Assembly: GCF_000576635.1 (NCBI RefSeq)
Contig: NZ_AVFL01000001.1
Span: 310,001 to 374,000 of the forward strand
Reading direction: 5' to 3'
Length of the DNA stretch: 64,000 bases
Source of the DNA: Skermanella stibiiresistens SB22
GTDB lineage: Bacteria; Pseudomonadota; Alphaproteobacteria; Azospirillales; Azospirillaceae
Part shown: piece after piece, positions 1-7,451 of the stretch
How the letters are laid out: each line of letters starts with the position of its first letter
How positions within the stretch are numbered: the first letter of the stretch is position 1
Position numbers and translations under genes: made by a program
Notes under the pieces: generated by a model
What the model was told of the DNA's origin: nothing
Database searches by the model: none
Seen by the model: only the letters and a program-made list of their open reading frames with translations

Positions 1-1
1 G

Positions 2-2341
2 CTGGTGGCCGGCACGCTGGCTTGGTCGCTCTGGGAGGTTGGGTTCGACTGGTGGCCGCTGGCGGCGCGCGGCGCCGTCATCTTCGTGGTCGGCTTGATC
101 CTGCTGACCCCGTGGGTCACCCGCCGCCTGGGGGACGGCCGAAGCGATGTTCGGAGCAATTCCCGCGGCGTTTCCGCCCTGCGCGGGTCCGGCTTGGCCC
201 TGACGGCGGTGCTGGTCGTGGGCTTCGGGGTCGCCGCGGTCTCGTGGTTCACCGATCCCCACCGGATCGATGGCACCGTCCCGGCCCCCGCCAGCGCCGC
301 GGTCGACACGGACCCGGCCAGCATCCCGGCTGGCGAGTGGCACGCCTATGGCCGCACCGGCCACGCCCAACGCTATTCGCCGCTGGACCAGATCACGCCG
401 GCCAATGTTTCCCGCCTGGAGACCGCCTGGACCTACCAGACCGGCGACATGCGCGGCCGTCCCGGCGACCCGGAGGAAACCACCTTCGAGGTGACGCCGC
501 TCAAGATCGGCAATCGGCTGTTCCTCTGCACGCCGCACCAGAACGTGATCGCGTTGGACGCGACGACGGGACGCGAGATCTGGCGCTACGATCCGAAGAT
601 CCGGGGCGAGTTGGCGCTTCAGCACCTGACCTGCCGCGGCCTGTCCTATCATCAGGTGACGGCCGGGGACGCCGCGGCCGCGCAGGCCGCTCCCGCCAAC
701 ACTCCCATCACCGGGGAAACCGTCGACCAAGCCGCTCCCGGCACCACGGCGGCGCCCGGCGGCTCGACCAAGCTGGACCTGCCGGTCGCGGCGTCGTCCG
801 GCGCCGCCACGACGGCGGACTGCCCGGCCATGCTGTTCATGCCGACGGCGGACGGCCGCATCATCGCGCTGAACCCCGACAGCGGCGCCGTCTGCGGCGG
901 GTTCGGCGGCGGCACGGGCCAGATCAACCTCTGGACCAACATGCCGAACGTCAACCCAGGCTCGTACTACTCGACCTCGCCGGTCGTCGTCGCCCGCGGC
1001 CTGATCATCGTCGGCGGCACCGTGCTGGACAACGTCTCGGTCAACGAGACCTCGGGCGTCATCCGCGCCTTCGACATCAAGACCGGCGCGCTGGTGTGGA
1101 ATTGGGACTCGGGCAATCCGGACGCCACGGCCCCGATCGGGCCGGGCGAGAGCTACACGCCGAACTCGCCGAACAGCTGGTCGATCTCCGCCGTGGACGA
1201 GAACCTCGGCATGGTCTACGTGCCGCTCGGCAACCAGCCGCCCGACCAATGGGGCGGCAAGCGCAGCCCGGCGGTGGAGAAATACTCGTCCTCGGTCGTG
1301 GCGCTCGACATCGCGACCGGGCAAGTGCGCTGGAACTTCCAGACCGTCCACCACGATTTGTGGGACTACGACGTCCCGGCGCAGCCCAGCCTGATCGACC
1401 TGACGGTCAACGGCCGGACGGTCCCGGCATTGGTCCAGCCGACCAAGCAGGGCGAACTGTTCGTGCTCGACCGCCGCACCGGCGAGCCCGTCCTGCCCGT
1501 GACCGAGAAGCCCGCTCCCCAAGGTGCCGCCGAGGGCGACCACACCGCGCCGACCCAGCCGGTCTCCGCCCTGTCCTATGATCCGCCGCCCCTGACCGGC
1601 AAGGACATGTGGGGCGCCACCATGTTCGACCAACTGGCCTGCCGCGTCTCCTTGAAGCGGCTGCGCTACGAGGGCCGATACACGCCGCCGTCACTCCAGG
1701 GTTCGTTGGTCTATCCCGGAAACTTCGGCGTGTTCAACTGGGGAAGCGTCGCGGTCGATCCCCAGCGCCAGATCGCCTTCACCACGCCGACATATCTGGC
1801 TTTCGTCTCCCAGCTGATCCCCCGGGCGGACGACACCACCACCTATGTGCAGGGTGGAAGCGCGCCGGAACACGGCCTGCCGTCGCTGAACGAGAATTTC
1901 GGCGCGCCGTTCGCGATCAAGCTCGGCCCGTTCGTCTCCGCCCTCGGGCTGCCGTGCCAGGCGCCGCCCTGGGGTTATGTCGCCGCGGCCGACCTGACCA
2001 CGGGCAAGCTGTTCTGGAAGCACAAGAACGGCACGGTGCGCGACGCCTCGCCCTTGCCGCTGCCGTTCCGGATGGGCGTGCCCAACCTTGGGGGGCCGAT
2101 CACGACCGCGGGCGGCGTCGCCTTCCTGTCCGGCACGATCGACTATTACGTGCGGGGGTACGACGTCACCACCGGTGAGCAGCTGTGGGAAAGCCGCCTT
2201 CCGGCGGGCGGTCAGGCGACGCCGATGACCTATCTGGGCGATGATGGCCGACAATACCTGCTGGTCGTCGCCGGTGGCCACGGCTCGCTAGGCACCAAGG
2301 CGGGAGACAGCGTCATCGCTTACGCCTTGCCGAAGCAATGA
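2..2341 (+). CDS. gcd: Membrane-bound PQQ-dependent glucose dehydrogenase (5' end cut by window)
   Basis: Quinoprotein that oxidises D-glucose to gluconolactone in the periplasm with PQQ and passes electrons to ubiquinone. The frame stays open to the left edge, so roughly the first 70 residues (the first membrane helices of E. coli Gcd) lie outside the window. Counting from the GTG at base 5, two membrane segments (about 20-42 and 63-82) precede the PQQ propeller. Family blocks seen are HAYGRTGHAQRYSPL, ETSGVIRAFD, VHHDLWDYDVPAQP, WGATMFDQLACR and C-terminal PAGGQATPMTY. A stretch of about 50 Ala/Pro/Thr-rich residues (about 218-272) sits where the E. coli enzyme is short; it reads as a low-complexity linker. 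Identification is secure; the true start is not visible. Confidence 0.95.
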   Translation: MVAGTLAWSLWEVGFDWWPLAARGAVIFVVGLILLTPWVTRRLGDGRSDVRSNSRGVSALRGSGLALTAVLVVGFGVAAVSWFTDPHRIDGTVPAPASAAVDTDPASIPAGEWHAYGRTGHAQRYSPLDQITPANVSRLETAWTYQTGDMRGRPGDPEETTFEVTPLKIGNRLFLCTPHQNVIALDATTGREIWRYDPKIRGELALQHLTCRGLSYHQVTAGDAAAAQAAPANTPITGETVDQAAPGTTAAPGGSTKLDLPVAASSGAATTADCPAMLFMPTADGRIIALNPDSGAVCGGFGGGTGQINLWTNMPNVNPGSYYSTSPVVVARGLIIVGGTVLDNVSVNETSGVIRAFDIKTGALVWNWDSGNPDATAPIGPGESYTPNSPNSWSISAVDENLGMVYVPLGNQPPDQWGGKRSPAVEKYSSSVVALDIATGQVRWNFQTVHHDLWDYDVPAQPSLIDLTVNGRTVPALVQPTKQGELFVLDRRTGEPVLPVTEKPAPQGAAEGDHTAPTQPVSALSYDPPPLTGKDMWGATMFDQLACRVSLKRLRYEGRYTPPSLQGSLVYPGNFGVFNWGSVAVDPQRQIAFTTPTYLAFVSQLIPRADDTTTYVQGGSAPEHGLPSLNENFGAPFAIKLGPFVSALGLPCQAPPWGYVAAADLTTGKLFWKHKNGTVRDASPLPLPFRMGVPNLGGPITTAGGVAFLSGTIDYYVRGYDVTTGEQLWESRLPAGGQATPMTYLGDDGRQYLLVVAGGHGSLGTKAGDSVIAYALPKQ

Positions 2342-2359
2342 CGCCGGTTTGAGTGGATT

Positions 2360-2383
2360 GGCGGGGGTCGCGCGATCCCCGCC
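2360..2383 (+). terminator. Hairpin downstream of gcd
   Basis: Seven-base perfect inverted repeat (GGCGGGG / CCCCGCC) with a 10-base loop, 18 bases after the gcd stop. No T-run follows directly, so intrinsic termination is uncertain. Confidence 0.35.
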
Positions 2384-2534
2384 AGTTCCCGGCACTGGTT
2401 TCACAACCGCTCCATTCCTATCCTCATTGGCTTAAGTCTTTTTATTAATTGTGATTTAATTGATGGTTCAGCTTTTCCCTTGATGATCCGTTCCTCGAGA
2501 GCACTTACCGCGCGTATCGAGGATCGGACCGGAA

Positions 2535-3674
2535 ATGACAGGGAAAACGCTCACCACTTCCTCTGGTCCCGACGAAGCCGATGAGACGTCGCCCGAAACC
2601 ATCATCCAATTGGCGGGTGAGGTGTCGCAGATCGCGACGGAGAAGACCCGGGTCATCGCCGGCATCACCAGCCGCACCAAGATCCTGGCCCTGAACGCCA
2701 AGATCGAGGCGGCCCGCGCGGGGGACGCCGGCCGCAGCTTCGGCGTCGTGGCGTCGGAGGTCCAGGCGATCAGCCATCAGATCGAGGGCGTCACCCAGGA
2801 GTTCCGCGAGCAGCTGGTCACCAGCGCCACTCGCCTGAAGTCGCTGGGCGAGGGGCTTGTCTCGTCCATGCGGGGCAACCGGTTGGCCGATCTCGCCCTG
2901 AACATGATCGACATCATCGACCGCAATCTCTACGAACGCTCCTGCGATGTCCGGTGGTGGGCGACCGACAGCGCCGTGGTCGATTGCTTGGCCGGCACCG
3001 ATCGGGGCTCCGGGTCCGGGCGGAGCGCCTTCGCCTCCAAGAGGCTGGGTGTCATCCTGTCCTCCTACACGGTCTATCTCGACCTCTGGATCGCCGACGC
3101 CACCGGGCGTGTGGTCGCCAATGGCAGGCCTGAACGCTATCCTGGCGTCGTCGGCACCTCGGTGGCGTCACAGGCATGGTTCAAGGATGCGCTGGCGACG
3201 CGCGACGGGACGGAGTTCACGGTCGCGGACATCGCGCGGTCCGACCAGCTCGGCGGCAGCGCGGTGGCGATCTACGCCGCGGCCGTCCGCGAGGGAGGGG
3301 AGGAGAATGGCCGTCCCCTTGGCGTGCTGGGGATCTTCTTCGACTGGGAAGCGCAGGCCCGGAGCGTGGTCAACGGCATCCGCCTGACCGCGGACGAACA
3401 GCGCGAGGGTCGGACCAAGTGCCTGATCCTGAACGCCCAACACCGGATCATCGCCGCCTCCGACGATCGCTACATCCTCCAGGGCAGCTATCCGTTGCGG
3501 ACCGAGGGGCGCGACATGGGCCACTACGAGGCCGACGACGGCACGATCGTCGCTTTCGCCCTGACACCCGGATACGAGACCTATCGGGGGCTCGGCTGGT
3601 ACGGCGTCATCCTCCAGCGAACCGCCGAGGTCGAGGAGGAATTCAACCGGCGTCACAAAGTCCGAGGGCGCTGA
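2535..3674 (+). CDS. Soluble MCP-hairpin plus Cache-domain sensory protein
   Basis: A 379-residue protein whose N-terminus carries the conserved tip of an MCP signalling domain (TKILALNAKIEAARAGDAG followed by SFGVVASEVQ, about residues 49-77). The rest (about 110-370) resembles a Cache-type ligand-binding fold. No signal peptide or membrane helix is visible, and the usual order (sensor first, signalling hairpin last) is reversed. Only one arm of the MCP coiled coil is recognisable. Such proteins are usually named chemotaxis sensory transducers; a cytoplasmic ligand sensor feeding the chemoreceptor array is an inference. A degenerate copy of its last codons lies about 540 bases downstream. 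The ATG at 2535 begins the open frame. Confidence 0.75.
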   Translation: MTGKTLTTSSGPDEADETSPETIIQLAGEVSQIATEKTRVIAGITSRTKILALNAKIEAARAGDAGRSFGVVASEVQAISHQIEGVTQEFREQLVTSATRLKSLGEGLVSSMRGNRLADLALNMIDIIDRNLYERSCDVRWWATDSAVVDCLAGTDRGSGSGRSAFASKRLGVILSSYTVYLDLWIADATGRVVANGRPERYPGVVGTSVASQAWFKDALATRDGTEFTVADIARSDQLGGSAVAIYAAAVREGGEENGRPLGVLGIFFDWEAQARSVVNGIRLTADEQREGRTKCLILNAQHRIIAASDDRYILQGSYPLRTEGRDMGHYEADDGTIVAFALTPGYETYRGLGWYGVILQRTAEVEEEFNRRHKVRGR

Positions 3675-3736
3675 CAGGTTCTCCGGTTTTGCCGATCCGC
3701 GCGATCCTTGTCGGGGCGACGCCAAACCATCTGTCT

Positions 3737-4140
3737 TCACGTCGGGAACGACCAGAACATCGACAACGGCAGCGCTATGCGGTTGGGGCCAAAGGATAGA
3801 AGACGCTCCCCGAGATAGACGACGAACGAGAACGCGGTTCGGGGGGCTTGGGCGACGATGTCGATTTCCCTGCCTTTCTCGTCTATGAAAAAAACAAGCT
3901 GACGGAATAGTGGCCGTAGGTCGGGTAGAGCGAAGCGGCACCCGACACCAACTCGCCTGCTTGTTGGGTGCCGCTTCGCTCTACCCGACCTACGGTTGAG
4001 AACGGATCGCCGAAGTCGAGTGCTCGTAGATGTCCAGGCACCGAGGAGTTGGACGATGCCGGGCTTGGTCAGGATGTCGAGATAGCTGTTGACCGTATCG
4101 TCATTGGCTTGCCGCCAAAGTGAATGGCTTGGCGTAAAAA
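3737..4140 (-). pseudogene. Remnant of an AAA-type ATPase with DUF4143 C-terminus
   Basis: Minus-strand translation gives two recognisable pieces. The piece near 4130-4020 reads NDDTVNSYLDILTKPGIVQL, like the DUF4143 block that follows the winged helix (xxTVxxYLDxLexxfxi). The piece near 3930-3737 reads VFFIDEKGREIDIVAQ and then FSFVVYLGERL, like the family's C-terminal nuclease-like block (xxRDxxGxEIDxV, then VVYxG). The roughly 100-150 residues that should separate them are gone and a palindromic repeat sits at the junction. The ATPase half is absent. Assigned from motif memory only, so moderate confidence. Confidence 0.42.
3914..3995. repeat. Perfect 30-bp inverted repeat (REP-like hairpin element)
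   Basis: Left arm 3914-3943 (begins CCGTAGGTCGGGTAGAGCGA) and right arm 3966-3995 are exact reverse complements over 30 bases, with a 22-base loop. It lies inside the DUF4143 remnant. Size and symmetry suggest a mobile palindromic repeat rather than a terminator, since no T-run flanks it. A degenerate half copy appears at 54311-54337. Confidence 0.75.
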
Positions 4141-4200
4141 GGCGTCTAGAGCCAGCGTAAAAAGGCGTCCAGGACCGGCGTGGAACGGCTTCCACCCACG
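4132..4200 (+). repeat. Three imperfect 23-bp tandem repeats
   Basis: Units 4132-4154, 4155-4177 and 4178-4200 are each 23 bases. The first two share GCGTAAAAAGGCGTC and a following (T/C)AGRRCC-like tail; the third is more diverged (GCGTGGAACGGCTTCCAC). Repeated units of this look occur at the ends of IS21-type elements, so this may be an insertion-sequence end remnant; that origin is inference. Confidence 0.5.
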
Positions 4201-4256
4201 GCGTCACCCTCCAGCGCATCGCCGAGGTCGAGGAGGAGTTTGACCGTCGCCATAAA
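4200..4256 (+). pseudogene. 3'-end fragment of a second Cache/MCP-like gene
   Basis: Translation gives GVTLQRIAEVEEEFDRRHK, nearly identical to the C-terminus of the Cache/MCP gene upstream (GVILQRTAEVEEEFNRRHK). Nothing else of the gene remains; the base before it belongs to a tandem repeat. It indicates an old duplication whose copy was lost to insertion or deletion. Confidence 0.65.
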
Positions 4257-4326
4257 GCTGATGAGGAACTAGCCGTGCCAGGGCCGCGGAAAGCTTTTCC
4301 CACCGGGTTAACCCGACAATGCGATT

Positions 4327-4345
4327 GATAATGATTTGCATTAAC
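4327..4345. promoter_or_regulatory. Fur-type iron box
   Basis: The 19 bases GATAATGATTTGCATTAAC match the classical Fur box (GATAATGATTATCATTATC) at 16 of 19 positions. It lies about 100 bases before the siderophore receptor start, as expected for iron repression of receptor and binding protein. Confidence 0.7.
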
Positions 4346-4428
4346 TGGGTTCGCCCTCTAAGAGTTGCCCGAACGCGCTGGCGCGGATGCGCCGGCTTTG
4401 ATGGGGTGACAGGGACGGGGGAAGTGCC

Positions 4429-4452
4429 ATGCGGGCTTGGATGGGTCGATGA
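4429..4452 (+). CDS. Possible 7-codon leader ORF
   Basis: ATG at 4429 follows a strong Shine-Dalgarno-like GGGGGAAG and encodes MRAWMGR. Its TGA overlaps the receptor ATG as ATGA (4449-4452). This arrangement could couple receptor translation to the leader; no homologue is known to me. Confidence 0.3.
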   Translation: MRAWMGR

Positions 4453-6569
4453 GGAGGTTTCTGACGGTACCGCTGCTGATGGTCTCGGCGGCCCATCCGG
4501 CGGGGGCCCAGACGACCGAGGATCCGGCGGCGGTCACCCTGCCTCCGATCGTGATCGAACGGCAAGGCGCCGGTGGCGAGGTCATCGACAGCGACGGATA
4601 CGTGGCGAAGTCCAGCAGGACGGCGACCAAGACCGACACCCCGCTGATGGAGGTGCCGCAATCGATCTCGACGATCACCCAGCAACAGCTCGACGACCGC
4701 AATCCGCAGAGCCTGTCCGACGCGTTGAACTACACGCCCGGCACCCGGATCGGCGCCTATGGCTTCGACCCGCGCTACGACGCGTTCTTCGTCCGGGGCT
4801 TTCCCGCCACCTATAACGGCATCTTCCGCGACGGGCTGCGCCAGTACAACAGTCCGTCGGGCATCTTCCGGACGGAACCCTATGGACTGGAGGGCATCAC
4901 CATCCTGAAGGGTCCGGCGTCCATGCTGTACGGCGCCAGCAATGGCGGCGGACTGGTGGACCTGATCACCAAGCGGCCGACCGAGACGGCGCTGAACGAG
5001 ATCGAGGTCCAGGCCGGCAACCACGACCGCTATCAGACCAATTTCGACTTCTCCGGCCCGGTGACCGCCAAGGGCGACCTGCTGTTCCGGATGACCGGCC
5101 TGCTGCGCGACAGCGACACCGAGCTTGCCGCGGTACCCGACGACCGCGTCTATCTGGCGCCCGCCCTGACGTGGAAGCCGGGTGACGACACCACGCTGAC
5201 GCTGCTCGGCGAGTTCATGGACGCCACGACCGGCGGCACCGCGGCCTATTACAACGACGCCAACGGCATCACCGATTACTTCGGTGGCGACCCCCGGTTC
5301 AACGATTTCGAGCAGCGCCAGCATCGGATCGGCTACGAGTTCGAGCACCGGTTCGACGAGACCTTCACCGTCCGCCAGAACTTCCGCTACGGCCATCTCG
5401 ATACCAAGCAGCAATACGTCTACATCACCGGGCGGGAGGGCGATGTCTTCGGCCGCGCCACCGGGCTCGGCTATGAGGATGTCGACACGGTCGTGGTCGA
5501 CACCCAGGGGCAGGCGGATTTCTCGACCGGGCCGGTTCGCCACACGCTGCTGGCCGGGGTCGATGTCGGCTATGTCAAATACGACCAGAGCAGCGGCTTC
5601 GGCTTAGCGCCCGATCTGGACGCCGTCACCCGGAACTACGGGGCGCAGGCGATCGCCTCGCCCGACGCCAGTTTCTCCGGCGGGCAGAAGCAGTGGCTGA
5701 CCGGCGTCTATCTCCAGGATCAGCTGAAGCTCGGCGGCTGGTCGCTGACACTGGGCGCCCGCCAGGATTGGGTCTCGACCGAGACGACCTCGCCCGATTT
5801 CACGACCGGGGGCCGCTCGACGCGCGACCAGTCGGACCACGAATTCACCGGCCGCGCCGGGCTGTCGTACCAGACGGGCTTCGGGCTGGCGCCCTATGTC
5901 AGCTATTCGACCTCGTTCACCCCCAATGTCGGCACCGGGCCCGACGGCGCCGCGTTCAAGGCGACCACGGCGGAGCAGAAGGAGATCGGCGTCAAGTTCC
6001 AGGTGCCCAACCGCAACGCCATGATCACGGCGTCGCTGTTCGACATCGAGCAGGAGAACGGCGTGTTCTTCGAGGTGGTCGACGGCGTCAACACCGAGGT
6101 CCAGCGCGGCCGGTTGCGCTCGCGCGGGTTCGAGCTGGAGGGAACGGCGACACTCGACAACGGGATCAACCTGATCGCCTCCTACGCCTACACCGATCTG
6201 GAGATCGAGGAGGGCGCCGCCGGGACCACGGGCAAGACCCTGTCCAGCACCCCGTTCCACACGGCGTCGATCTGGGCCGACTACAAGGTGATGTCGGGCT
6301 TCGCCGAGGGATTCGGGCTTGGAGCCGGCGTGCGCTACACCGGGTCCAGCTATGGCGACGACCGGAACACCATCGACAACGAGGCGCGGACCCTGGTCGA
6401 TCTGGCGGTCCACTACGATCTCGACGCGGTCAGCCCGAAGCTGGAGGGGGTTCGGCTCCAGGTCAACGCCACCAACCTGCTGGACGAGACCAAGGTCACC
6501 TGTTCGTCGGCCTATTGCTATCGCGACGCCGGCCGAACGGTGATCGGCAGCGTGCGGTACCGCTGGTGA
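4449..6569 (+). CDS. TonB-dependent siderophore receptor
   Basis: Outer-membrane gated porin for a ferric siderophore, energised by TonB-ExbBD. The chosen ATG gives a clean signal peptide (MRRFLTVPLLMVSAAHPAGA). It is followed by a plug domain (about 50-170: DTPLMEVPQSISTITQQQL, FVRGFPATYNGIFRDGL, LKGPASMLYGASNGGG) and a 22-strand barrel ending in an aromatic residue (SVRYRW). Length, 706 residues, is usual for the FhuA/FcuA type. A Fur-type box lies upstream and a FhuD-like binding protein starts inside its stop codon, so the pair probably imports a hydroxamate-type siderophore. The exact ligand cannot be read from sequence. A TTG at 4437 is an alternative start. Confidence 0.9.
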   Translation: MRRFLTVPLLMVSAAHPAGAQTTEDPAAVTLPPIVIERQGAGGEVIDSDGYVAKSSRTATKTDTPLMEVPQSISTITQQQLDDRNPQSLSDALNYTPGTRIGAYGFDPRYDAFFVRGFPATYNGIFRDGLRQYNSPSGIFRTEPYGLEGITILKGPASMLYGASNGGGLVDLITKRPTETALNEIEVQAGNHDRYQTNFDFSGPVTAKGDLLFRMTGLLRDSDTELAAVPDDRVYLAPALTWKPGDDTTLTLLGEFMDATTGGTAAYYNDANGITDYFGGDPRFNDFEQRQHRIGYEFEHRFDETFTVRQNFRYGHLDTKQQYVYITGREGDVFGRATGLGYEDVDTVVVDTQGQADFSTGPVRHTLLAGVDVGYVKYDQSSGFGLAPDLDAVTRNYGAQAIASPDASFSGGQKQWLTGVYLQDQLKLGGWSLTLGARQDWVSTETTSPDFTTGGRSTRDQSDHEFTGRAGLSYQTGFGLAPYVSYSTSFTPNVGTGPDGAAFKATTAEQKEIGVKFQVPNRNAMITASLFDIEQENGVFFEVVDGVNTEVQRGRLRSRGFELEGTATLDNGINLIASYAYTDLEIEEGAAGTTGKTLSSTPFHTASIWADYKVMSGFAEGFGLGAGVRYTGSSYGDDRNTIDNEARTLVDLAVHYDLDAVSPKLEGVRLQVNATNLLDETKVTCSSAYCYRDAGRTVIGSVRYRW

Positions 6570-7426
6570 GCCGGGTCGCCGGGATCGTCGCGGCGCTGAT
6601 CCTCGCCGCGTGGTCCGTATCGGTGGCGGCGGCCGACCAGCCGCCGCGCCGGATCGTGGCGCTCAACTGGGGGCTGGTCGATACCCTGATCGCGCTGGGC
6701 GTGCCCCCGATCGCGGTGCCGGAGGCCACCGTCTACGACCGGTATGTCGGCGGGCCGCCGCTCGATCCGGATGTGGTCAATATCGGCTTGCGGATGGAGC
6801 CGAACCTGGAACTGCTGAGCGCCCTTGCGCCCGACCTGATCCTGATCGCCGACGAGCAGGAGAAATTGCGCGCCCGGCTGGAGCGGATCGCCCCGACGGT
6901 CAACTTCACGACCTTCACGGCGGACAGGAGGCCGTGGGACAACGCGCTCAAAGCCACCCGCGACCTCGCCCGCCTGCTCGGCCGCGAGGCGGCGGGCGAG
7001 GAGCTGGTCGCGGACGCCGAGGCGGCGTTCTCCCGCGTCGGGTCCGAAATGGGCGGCGGCTCGGAGCTTCCCGTCCTTGTCGTCAGCTTCATGGACGCGC
7101 GGCACGTCCGCGTCTATGGCGACGGCAGCCTGCCCAAGGAGGTGCTGGAGCGCGGCGGGCTGCGGAGCGCCTGGACGGGACCGACCAACGCGTGGGGGTT
7201 CGCCACCGTCGGCATCGAGGCGCTGGCCGAGACGCCCGACGCCCGATTGGTGGTGATCGAGCCGGTGCCGCCGGGCGCCAAATCGACGCTGGACTGCAAC
7301 CCGCTGTGGCGAAATCTGCCGTTCGTCGCGGAAGGCAGGACCCAAACCATCGAACCCGCCCTTGTGTTCGGCATGATCCCGGCGGCGGCGCGTCTGGCCG
7401 ATCTGCTGGCCGACGCGCCGTCCTGA
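6566..7426 (+). CDS. FhuD-like iron-siderophore ABC substrate-binding protein
   Basis: Periplasmic binding protein of the FhuD/BtuF class, 286 residues. A GTG start overlaps the receptor stop (GTGA), indicating translational coupling. A signal peptide (about residues 1-22, ending VSVAAA) precedes PRRIVALNWGLVDTLIALGV, the usual opening of the class. Further on are LELLSALAPDLILIADEQE and the C-terminal lobe (NPLWRNLPFV). No FhuB/FhuC permease or ATPase follows, so the inner-membrane part must be encoded elsewhere. A convergent gene begins 22 bases after its stop. Confidence 0.85.
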   Translation: MSRVAGIVAALILAAWSVSVAAADQPPRRIVALNWGLVDTLIALGVPPIAVPEATVYDRYVGGPPLDPDVVNIGLRMEPNLELLSALAPDLILIADEQEKLRARLERIAPTVNFTTFTADRRPWDNALKATRDLARLLGREAAGEELVADAEAAFSRVGSEMGGGSELPVLVVSFMDARHVRVYGDGSLPKEVLERGGLRSAWTGPTNAWGFATVGIEALAETPDARLVVIEPVPPGAKSTLDCNPLWRNLPFVAEGRTQTIEPALVFGMIPAAARLADLLADAPS

Positions 7427-7451
7427 CGCTGACCCGACGTTGGTCGGATCA
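7427..7451. terminator. Candidate bidirectional terminator hairpin
   Basis: CTGACCCGAC and GTCGGATCAG form a stem with one mismatch between the convergent 3' ends of the FhuD-like gene and the E1 gene. There is no clear T-run. Confidence 0.3.

Larger units (their letters stand above)
3675..4436. other. Decayed intergenic region between Cache/MCP gene and siderophore receptor
   Basis: About 760 bases with no intact gene. It holds gene remnants on both strands, a perfect palindromic repeat, three 23-bp tandem repeats, a Fur-type box and a short leader ORF, each listed separately. Confidence 0.7.

Noticed and set aside
4132-4200. CRISPR-like array
   Set aside because: The three units are contiguous without spacers and no cas gene is present.
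5604-6413. Antisense frame in the siderophore receptor gene
   Set aside because: No domain and strongly biased composition; the receptor reading on the plus strand is unambiguous.
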